Source: an uncultured Erysipelotrichaceae bacterium (GTDB lineage Bacteria > Bacillota_I > Bacilli_A > RF39 > UBA660). Taken from it: 20,208 nt of DNA. This document shows, piece by piece, positions 15,312 to 20,208 of the stretch. The notes below the pieces were generated by a model that saw only the letters and a program-made list of their open reading frames with translations, searched no databases and was not told the DNA's origin. The stretch covers positions 1 to 20,208 of the forward strand of contig CADBRE010000047.1 in NCBI GenBank assembly GCA_902797005.1. Direction: 5' to 3'. The translations under genes and the position numbers were made by a program. The stretch's first letter is position 1. Each line of letters starts with the position of its first letter.

Positions 15312-15745
15312 ATATGGTGCATTATTCTAGTCACTATATTGTCTGAAGATGGGGCTAAAAATCCATCAATAGAATATTTCACTTCGTGTGTTTGCTTTTT
15401 GTGCCCAACTTAGGGTGAACATATGATTTAAAGATTAAGGATATATTATAATGGCATATAATCAAACTCCTTTTTCTACGAATAGTATTCCAACATTCTT
15501 GCCGTGAGTGGTTTGTAAGGGATTTGCTAAATGAAATTACAACTGCAAAAGCGGATAAGGACAATTCCCTGGTGTCAGAGAAAATCTCTAGAGTGTATGT
15601 ATTATAAGTATTAAGGTATGGATTAAGTGGCAATCGAGTAACTATTAACTGTAAAGAATAGTTGTTTTCCATAATGAGAAATCGCTTAAGGGTAACCGAA
15701 AGTGCGAAAACAGAGAAAGTCAACTCGACCTAAACCATAAAATTG
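15312..15745 (+). ncRNA. Large structured non-coding RNA, candidate OLE-type RNA
   Basis: This ~430-nt stretch follows a consensus promoter, contains no supported reading frame with a ribosome site, and is visibly richer in G and C than flanking intergenic DNA. Helices can be drawn by eye: GATGG/CCATC (15348-15352 with 15363-15367), AGGGA/TCCCT (15518-15522 with 15566-15570), AGAGA/TCTCT (15577-15581 with 15585-15589), and AACTATT/AATAGTT (15640-15646 with 15657-15663). GAAA-type loops and purine-rich joints fill the rest. It shows no RNase P, SRP or tmRNA landmarks. It runs without a terminator into an OapA-like membrane gene, the gene that accompanies OLE RNA (Rfam RF01071) in other Firmicutes. 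The OLE assignment rests on this context; typical OLE RNAs are longer, about 600 nt. The 3' end is approximate. Confidence 0.6.
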
Positions 15746-15785
15746 ATTTATAATATACCATATTTTTTATTTTAAGGTGATAAGC

Positions 15786-16295
15786 GTGAAAAACAAATGG
15801 ACTATTATAGTCTTTTTAATTACATTTATATTAGCATTATTATTTAGTAGTCTTTCAAATATACTAGGTAGTTTAAATAATTATTTTCTAATAATGGCTA
15901 CACTATTAGTTATATCTATTGGAATACTATTTGATACAATAGGAACAGCATCACTTTCTTGTGATATAAGATCATTACATTCCAAAGCTTCACAAAAGAT
16001 AAAAGGAAGTAAAGAAGCGGTAATGCTAGCCAAAAATGCCACTAAAGTTTCAAGTATTTGTAATGATGTAGTAGGAGATATATGTGGCATAGTTAGTGGT
16101 AGTTTAGTTACAATACTGATTGCTAATTTGTTTGTAAATAAGGATTTATCTATTTACAACATTATAATTACATCAGTTTTATCTTCATTAACAGTTGGAG
16201 GTAAAGCACTTGGAAAAACATATGCAGTAAAAAAGAGTAATGACATTATTTATAGAGTAGGAAGATTAATATCTAATTTTAATAGAAAAAAGTAA
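15786..16295 (+). CDS. oapA: OapA-like membrane protein (partner of OLE RNA)
   Basis: This 169-aa integral membrane protein has about four hydrophobic segments (5-24, 33-56, 94-116, 121-138). It resembles the OLE-associated protein OapA family by 'ISIGILFDTIGTA' with D50 and D60, then KIKGSKEA (71-78), 'NATKVSSICNDVVGDICG' (84-101), and a basic C-terminus. In other Firmicutes OapA binds OLE RNA and holds it at the membrane; the complex affects stress responses such as alcohol, cold and magnesium tolerance. GTG 15786 is chosen because AAGGTGA (15774-15780) is 6-8 nt upstream, while the in-frame GTG at 15777 lies in that site. It directly follows the structured RNA with no terminator between. 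The family call is from remembered motif patterns, not a search. Confidence 0.7.
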   Translation: MKNKWTIIVFLITFILALLFSSLSNILGSLNNYFLIMATLLVISIGILFDTIGTASLSCDIRSLHSKASQKIKGSKEAVMLAKNATKVSSICNDVVGDICGIVSGSLVTILIANLFVNKDLSIYNIIITSVLSSLTVGGKALGKTYAVKKSNDIIYRVGRLISNFNRKK

Positions 16296-16317
16296 ATACC
16301 TTAATTGGTATTTTTTC
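16294..16317. terminator. Intrinsic terminator, probably bidirectional
   Basis: AAATACC (16294-16300), loop TTAATT, GGTATTT (16307-16313), then a T-run on the plus strand. Reading the minus strand, the same stem is followed by ACTTTTTTC, which could also end the convergent transglutaminase gene. Confidence 0.85.
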
Positions 16318-16331
16318 TATTTAAAAAAGGC

Positions 16332-17234
16332 CTATGCAGCCTCCTTAAAAAATGATTTATCAAAACTATGCTCTTTATTATCTTGTTCTAAAAGTTTATC
16401 AGTTGTTATTAAGAAATAATTATTTTTATATTTATCTATTTCAACATCATCCCAAGTTAGATCTACATGTAGCCATTTATTATCTATATTTACAAGATTC
16501 CAAACATGGTTTTCGCTAGAGATTTTAATATTCGGGATATTTAAAACATCTAAAAATATAGCCATTGCATCAGCATATCCACTACAAACTGCATATCCTT
16601 CAATCAAAGCCCCATATCCACTTGTACTATCATAAGGAGAGTATTTTTCATCAGCAGCTTCTTTATCATAAATAGTCTTTTCCAATATATAATTATGAAT
16701 TAAACTAACTTGTTCTTCCTTACTTTTGTTTTTTAAATCTAATTCTTTTATGACATCACTAACAACCCTATTAATCTCACTAATACTTTGCTCAGTATAT
16801 TTGTGAGAAACTTCAACATCTATTTGTCCGTTAGAATAAATAACTGTGTTAGTTTCATTATAACTATTAAACGGACTAACATAGTCATTTATTTCGCTTA
16901 AAATTATTTTGTCCGTTCCAATTTCTTTGACATCATCTAAACAATTAGTATATTCCTTAGGGCAATAGAATGTAAAAGAATCCCAACCATTATTAAGAAT
17001 ATTAAAATATATGTTTTTGATATCTTCTTTTGTATAAGGAATATAGTCTTCATCATTTGAAAAAGTAATATATCTATAATTCCTTTTATATTGATTACTA
17101 TCTTTCAAAAGAGCTTTTCTTTGACTAAGCAAATAATCTGTAAAAAAATCACTTATATCATCTATATTAAAATATACAATTAGTACACATGACATTAAAA
17201 TTAAAATAAATATAACATTTCCTATTCTTTTCAT
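16332..17234 (-). CDS. Membrane-anchored transglutaminase-like protein
   Basis: A 300-aa protein with one N-terminal membrane helix (about residues 5-22) and an extracytoplasmic part. The C-terminal half (about 170-285) is a transglutaminase-like domain with the catalytic triad C217 (GYAVCSGYADA), H243 (ENHVWNLV) and D258 (LHVDLTWDD). Such domains act as cysteine proteases or cross-linking enzymes outside the cell; the substrate is unknown. The N-terminal external region (about 50-165) is unassigned. There is no ribosome site: the minus-strand TATAAT ends 7 nt before the ATG, predicting a leaderless mRNA. It lies just downstream of rpsT on the same strand, across the rpsT terminator. Confidence 0.88.
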   Translation of the reverse strand: MKRIGNVIFILILMSCVLIVYFNIDDISDFFTDYLLSQRKALLKDSNQYKRNYRYITFSNDEDYIPYTKEDIKNIYFNILNNGWDSFTFYCPKEYTNCLDDVKEIGTDKIILSEINDYVSPFNSYNETNTVIYSNGQIDVEVSHKYTEQSISEINRVVSDVIKELDLKNKSKEEQVSLIHNYILEKTIYDKEAADEKYSPYDSTSGYGALIEGYAVCSGYADAMAIFLDVLNIPNIKISSENHVWNLVNIDNKWLHVDLTWDDVEIDKYKNNYFLITTDKLLEQDNKEHSFDKSFFKEAA

Positions 17235-17241
17235 ATTTTAA

Positions 17242-17270
17242 ATTATAACAAAATAAAAAAAATAAGTAAA
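17242..17270 (-). promoter_or_regulatory. Promoter of the transglutaminase gene, leaderless
   Basis: On the minus strand TTTACT (plus 17265-17270) and TATAAT (plus 17242-17247) are 17 bp apart. The -10 ends 7 nt before the ATG, so the transcript should begin at or next to the start codon. The -35 lies in the 3' arm of the rpsT terminator. Confidence 0.65.
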
Positions 17271-17283
17271 TGCCTTACTTATT
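17252..17283 (-). terminator. Terminator of rpsT
   Basis: On the minus strand AATAAGTAA, loop GGCAT, TTACTTATT, then eight or nine T (plus A residues 17252-17260). The stem includes the rpsT stop codon. Confidence 0.9.
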
Positions 17284-17538
17284 TAATTCATTAAACTTTT
17301 TAGTTAATCTACTTTTATAATTAGCAGCTGTATTTTTCTTAACTACACCTTTAGCAAAAGCTTTATCTATAGCTTTAGTAGCAACTGCTAATCTTTTAGA
17401 AGCTTCTTCAGTACCTTCATTTAAAGATTTTTCAAATTTCTTAATAGCAGTTTTCATAGCAGACTTAACATCGTTATTTAATGTAGCAGCTTTTCTACTT
17501 GTTATAATTCTTTTCTTTTGACTTTTAATATTTGCCAT
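17275..17538 (-). CDS. rpsT: Small ribosomal subunit protein bS20
   Basis: Ribosomal protein S20, 87 aa, the usual length. It binds 16S rRNA early in 30S assembly. The N-terminus MANIKSQKKRI, the basic helical composition and 'KAIDKAFAKGVVKKNTAANYKSRLTKK' are characteristic. AAGGAGGAAAAATA is a strong ribosome site. A minus-strand promoter TTGCTT (plus 17592-17597) - 17 bp - TAAAAT (plus 17569-17574) lies upstream. It is a single-gene unit with its own terminator. Confidence 0.97.
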   Translation of the reverse strand: MANIKSQKKRIITSRKAATLNNDVKSAMKTAIKKFEKSLNEGTEEASKRLAVATKAIDKAFAKGVVKKNTAANYKSRLTKKFNELNK

Positions 17539-17568
17539 TATTTTTCCTCCTTTTGATTTGCAATAATG

Positions 17569-17597
17569 ATTTTATCAAAAAAGTATATAAAAAGCAA
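17569..17597 (-). promoter_or_regulatory. Promoter of rpsT
   Basis: Minus-strand TTGCTT (plus 17592-17597) and TAAAAT (plus 17569-17574), 17-bp spacer, about 31 nt before the start codon. Confidence 0.65.
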
Positions 17598-17659
17598 GTA
17601 AAATAGGCAAATAAGTATTAATAATTATAACAAAACACCTATGTTGTAAGAATAAATCG

Positions 17660-17710
17660 TGTTATAATATACTAAGAAAAACAAGTTGAGCTAACTATAA
17701 AGGTAGCTAA
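17660..17710 (+). promoter_or_regulatory. Extended -10 promoter and leader hairpin of the GrpB gene
   Basis: TGTTATAAT at 17660-17668 is an extended -10 (TGnTATAAT) without a good -35 at 17 bp. In the leader, AGCTAACT and AGGTAGCT (about 17690-17709) can pair as an imperfect hairpin before the ribosome site. Confidence 0.5.
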
Positions 17711-17729
17711 GTGAAGGTAGGTGTTATAA

Positions 17730-18263
17730 ATGGAAAACTTGGGATTAAAAAAAGGAAGCTTAGAATTGCAGGATTATAGGGATGATTATACGCTTATTTA
17801 TGAGAAAGAAAAAGAAGAATTACTAGATATTTATAAAGACAGAATTAAATGCATTGATCATGTTGGAAGCACCAGTATAAAAGGCATTAAATCTAAACCT
17901 ATTATTGATATTAATATTCAAACAGATGATTTGGATGATTTTAAAAAATATACAGAATCTTTTGTTGAAGGAGAAACTTATACTGTAAAAAAAGAACCCA
18001 CTTCAGGTGGTGACTATTTAATTAGAAAAGAAGAAGATGGAAAAGTAAAAGCATTTATACACATTTACAAAACAGGCGACATTAATGGCATAACATCTAT
18101 TTTATTTAGAGATTACATGAACTCACATGAGGATGAAGCAAAAAGGTATGAAGCTTTAAAAATGGAGTTACTTGAAAAGAATAAGTATAATAGAAAAGAA
18201 TATACACAAGGAAAAGATAAATACATTAAAGAAATAATTGCATTGGCAATGAAAGAAAGATGA
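17730..18263 (+). CDS. GrpB family protein (nucleotidyltransferase-fold)
   Basis: A 177-aa protein of the GrpB/UPF0157 family. The signature HVGSTSIKGIKSKPIIDI spans residues 44-61, resembling the G-S and D-x-D elements of nucleotidyltransferase folds. Further family traits are the central 'HIYKTGD' and 'LFRDYM' with a helical C-terminus. Family members are often single accessory genes, sometimes fused to dephospho-CoA kinase; the substrate is unknown. AAGGTAGGTG lies 8 nt or so before the ATG. No terminator is visible after it, and the next ~125 nt contain only the leader of the following gene. Confidence 0.88.
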   Translation: MENLGLKKGSLELQDYRDDYTLIYEKEKEELLDIYKDRIKCIDHVGSTSIKGIKSKPIIDINIQTDDLDDFKKYTESFVEGETYTVKKEPTSGGDYLIRKEEDGKVKAFIHIYKTGDINGITSILFRDYMNSHEDEAKRYEALKMELLEKNKYNRKEYTQGKDKYIKEIIALAMKER

Positions 18264-18391
18264 TATAACATTATGAGCACTAGAGTTATAATGAAGATAA
18301 TACCCGTTTTTGAGAAATTGGTATACTAGCTTGTAGAGCTCAGACACATTATATTAAAAATATTAGAATTGATACAAAGAGGTGATCATAC

Positions 18392-19252
18392 ATGAAACAT
18401 ATAACTTTCTTGTTTAATAAAAATATAGAAGTATTATATGGATTAAGTTATTGTATTAATAGAGAAAAAGGCAAACTAAAAACATATAATACTAAAGAAG
18501 AAAATGAATTAATTGATACTTTCTACAAAATATACCAAGATAATATTAATTCAGAAATAAAAGAGAGAATCATTTCAATTGGTGATTATGAAAAGCTATC
18601 TAGATATGCATTAGAAAACAAAACCATTGATTTTCTTGACATTTCTATATTTGATGAATATTTTTCTAAGCTTGATACAATATCTGATAGAATAATAAAT
18701 GACATAAAAAACAAACCAGGAGTAAACAAAATTAACTTAGCTAGATTAAAAGAGTTTTACGGCTTTAATCTAACTAATGATATCAAAATACATTTAAGTA
18801 TATTTATTAGTGGAGGATTTGGGCTTTATATAAATGATATTTCAAATATAATATTAGGTATTAAATACAATAAAGAAAAAAGTAGGTATGGTGTTTGTGG
18901 AACAGCAGTATGTAAAATCTACCACGAGTTTTCTCACCCATACATTAATAGGATTATAAATACCGAGCATTTGAAGCTAAAATATAAGGATGTTATTACC
19001 CTTGATTGTTATGCCAATGATGATAAAACCGAAGAAACACTTGTTAGAGTAATGGAACTAATATTTTCTAGTAAAATATTTGGAAATGAATATTTAAAAT
19101 GGGCAATTGACGAACAAAATAAAATAGGTTTTAAAAATGTTGAAAAAATAATCGAAGTATATATTAATAATATAGAAGAAAATAATACTATTAATGATTT
19201 TATAAGTGTCTTAATTGAGAATAGTTTACTAATTAAAGTAGTTGATCGTTGA
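18392..19252 (+). CDS. Putative zinc metalloprotease, DUF4932-like
   Basis: This 286-aa protein has the zinc-protease signature HExxH as H178-E179-F180-S181-H182 in 'KIYHEFSHPYIN'. A possible third ligand is E214 or E215 (KTEETLVRVMEL) about 33 residues on, a spacing seen in gluzincin-type enzymes. This arrangement recalls DUF4932 proteins. The preceding strand 'IFISGGFGLYI' (137-147) may form the substrate edge. There is no signal peptide or membrane helix, so it appears cytoplasmic. AAGAGGTGAT precedes the ATG. No partner gene is obvious; neighbours are unrelated accessory genes. Protease activity is inferred from the motif alone. Confidence 0.7.
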   Translation: MKHITFLFNKNIEVLYGLSYCINREKGKLKTYNTKEENELIDTFYKIYQDNINSEIKERIISIGDYEKLSRYALENKTIDFLDISIFDEYFSKLDTISDRIINDIKNKPGVNKINLARLKEFYGFNLTNDIKIHLSIFISGGFGLYINDISNIILGIKYNKEKSRYGVCGTAVCKIYHEFSHPYINRIINTEHLKLKYKDVITLDCYANDDKTEETLVRVMELIFSSKIFGNEYLKWAIDEQNKIGFKNVEKIIEVYINNIEENNTINDFISVLIENSLLIKVVDR

Positions 19253-19277
19253 TTACCATTTATTTAACCTCTTTTAG

Positions 19278-19300
19278 AAATCCTTTATTTATAAGGATTT
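19278..19300. repeat. Short inverted repeat
   Basis: AAATCCTT and AAGGATTT form an 8-bp stem with a 7-nt loop between the DUF4932-like and GNAT genes. It lacks a following T-run, so it is a poor terminator. Confidence 0.5.
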
Positions 19301-19373
19301 GCGAGAATTAACATCTTACATGTTTACAACACAATATAGTGAAATTTAGAAGAAAATAGAAAGGAGAATTAAG

Positions 19374-19907
19374 ATGAAATTATTTTTAGTAAAACCAGAT
19401 TTAACATATTATAATAAATATAACGAAATGATGAAGGAATGGTGTGATAGTAATACACAGATTGCACCATGGTTTTTAGACAAGACTTTTAATACCATAG
19501 AAGAATTTGCAGACTTTATACAAATGTTAGATCAAACTGAACTTGGAAATCAAGATAAAAGATTTTGCTCTGCAACTTCATATTTTGTAATTGATGAAAA
19601 TGATAGGTTAATAGGAGCAGCAAGTTTAAGACATTATTTAACCGTAGAAGGGTTTAATACTTGGGGACATATAGGTTATGGAGTACGACCATCTGAAAGA
19701 AGAAAAGGATATGGAACAGAAATATTAAAAATAACATTAGAAGAAGCTAAAAAGAAAAAGCTATATAAAGTTTTAATGTGTGCTCATAAATTAAATATAG
19801 GTTCTTGTAAGGTAATTGAAAATTGTAATGGGATACTTGAAAATGAAGTAAATGATCCTGATAATATAAACGAAACAATAAATAGATATTGGATAGATAA
19901 TAAATAA
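19374..19907 (+). CDS. GNAT family N-acetyltransferase
   Basis: A 177-aa cytoplasmic acetyltransferase that uses acetyl-CoA. Motif A of the GNAT fold is clear: 'IGYGVRPSERRKGYGTEIL' with R109-R110-K-G112-Y-G114 forming the pyrophosphate-binding loop. Earlier strands are 'SYFVIDENDRLIGAASL' (69-85) and the late strand is 'KVLMCAHKLNIGSCKVIE'. The substrate cannot be told. It resembles small stand-alone acetyltransferases annotated as related to ElaA or aminoglycoside-type enzymes, without specific evidence for resistance. AAAGGAGAATTAAG precedes the ATG. Confidence 0.9.
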   Translation: MKLFLVKPDLTYYNKYNEMMKEWCDSNTQIAPWFLDKTFNTIEEFADFIQMLDQTELGNQDKRFCSATSYFVIDENDRLIGAASLRHYLTVEGFNTWGHIGYGVRPSERRKGYGTEILKITLEEAKKKKLYKVLMCAHKLNIGSCKVIENCNGILENEVNDPDNINETINRYWIDNK

Positions 19908-19923
19908 AAATGAAGTGATTTAA

Positions 19924-19980
19924 ATGTCAAATGAAGAGAAGTTAACTAAAGCAGGAATTAACTTGTTGATAACAATTTAG
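19924..19980 (+). CDS. Very short ORF, possible gene remnant
   Basis: An 18-codon frame (starts MSNEEKLTKAG, ends in TAG) lies between the GNAT and MazG-like genes, with only a weak GAAGTGATT upstream. It could be a small peptide, a leader or the remnant start of a lost gene. Nothing supports translation beyond the frame itself. Confidence 0.2.
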   Translation: MSNEEKLTKAGINLLITI

Positions 19981-20009
19981 TCAAGGCCAAGAAAAAATGA
20001 GGTGATAAA

Positions 20010-20208
20010 ATGGAAAGAATATTTAACAAACTAGTTAGAGACAACATACCAGATATAATTGCAAATAATGGTGAAGAATCTGTTACGAGAATATTAGCAG
20101 ATGCAGAGTACAAAGCTGAGCTATATAAAAAACTTTTAGAAGAGGCAAATGAGGTTATAAGTTCTAAAACTTCTGATGAAACTATAGAAGAACTTGCAGA
20201 TGTGTTAG
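20010..20208 (+). CDS. MazG-like nucleotide pyrophosphohydrolase (3' end outside window)
   Basis: The first 66 codons of a protein that continues past the window end; the last bases read ...ELADVL then G, still in frame. The opening 'FNKLVRDNIPDII' followed by a helical segment with EEANEV and 'EELADVL' is typical of small all-alpha NTP pyrophosphohydrolases of the MazG or phosphoribosyl-ATP pyrophosphatase superfamily. The EExxE...E-x-x-D acidic residues bind magnesium. Many such 'KLVRDKIPEII' proteins are annotated as house-cleaning enzymes. AATGAGGTGATAAA precedes the ATG at good spacing. Confidence 0.8.
   Translation, partial: MERIFNKLVRDNIPDIIANNGEESVTRILADAEYKAELYKKLLEEANEVISSKTSDETIEELADVL

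Noticed and set aside
15379..15723. A 114-codon minus-strand frame inside the structured RNA region
   Set aside because: No ribosome site or promoter on that strand. It lies opposite a strongly promoted RNA with internal helices, and its composition is unlike neighbouring proteins.
15312..15745. RNase P RNA, SRP RNA, 6S RNA or a group I/II intron as the identity of the structured RNA
   Set aside because: The conserved cores I know for these (such as RNase P GAGGAAAGTCC and ACAGAA motifs, group II domain V) are not present; the length and the adjacent gene fit better with OLE.
19278..19300. Hairpin after the DUF4932-like gene as a terminator
   Set aside because: The stem is followed by GCGAGA rather than a T-run.
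1..20208. CRISPR arrays, tRNA or rRNA genes, insertion sequences
   Set aside because: No regularly spaced repeats, no cloverleaf apart from tmRNA, and no transposase or terminal inverted repeats bounding a gene were seen.

Overview
The window is low-GC DNA from a Gram-positive bacterium of the Firmicutes. It uses the standard bacterial code, with TGA as a real stop (for example at the end of sigE) and TGG for tryptophan. Strong AAGGAGG-type ribosome sites, 17-bp-spaced sigma-A promoters, a T-box leader, lipoproteins, the spoIIGA-sigE sporulation pair and CdaA/CdaR all fit a spore-forming or spore-former-derived lineage of Bacilli or Clostridia. The InlB-repeat surface protein with a cysteine-rich tail resembles proteins of uncultured gut Firmicutes. 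The species cannot be named from this sequence.

Layout. At 1-1653 lies the 3' part of a large secreted surface protein. At 1750-3781 is aspS behind a T-box leader whose predicted specifier is GAT (Asp). At 3835-4668 is an unrecognised protein with its own promoter. At 4696-6225 is the spoIIG operon (spoIIGA-sigE), whose promoter has a long spacer and a Spo0A-box match. At 6297-6650 is tmRNA (ssrA), followed without a terminator by a DUF3990/DUF3791 fusion protein. At 7641-8639 is a YerB-like DUF3048 lipoprotein. At 8716-11567 are a membrane-anchored acidic protein and the c-di-AMP genes cdaA-cdaR. At 11627-12944 are a small DUF378 membrane protein (minus strand) and a YdcC/GerS-like lipoprotein. 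At 13017-13775 is a two-TM protein, then a block of three hairpins, then an orphan HipA-like kinase (14065-15255).

The most interesting locus is 15277-16295. A near-consensus promoter drives about 430 nt of structured, apparently non-coding RNA that runs directly into a 169-aa membrane protein. The protein carries conserved-looking D50/D60 and CNDVVGDICG segments. I interpret the pair as an OLE-type RNA and its membrane partner OapA. The protein resemblance is the firmer half; the RNA family assignment rests on context and needs a covariance search.

After that come a membrane-anchored transglutaminase and rpsT (both minus strand). The transglutaminase promoter is embedded in the rpsT terminator and predicts a leaderless mRNA. 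The right end (17.7-20.2 kb) is a loose set of accessory genes: GrpB family, a HEFSH putative metalloprotease (DUF4932-like), a GNAT acetyltransferase, and the start of a MazG-like pyrophosphohydrolase that leaves the window.
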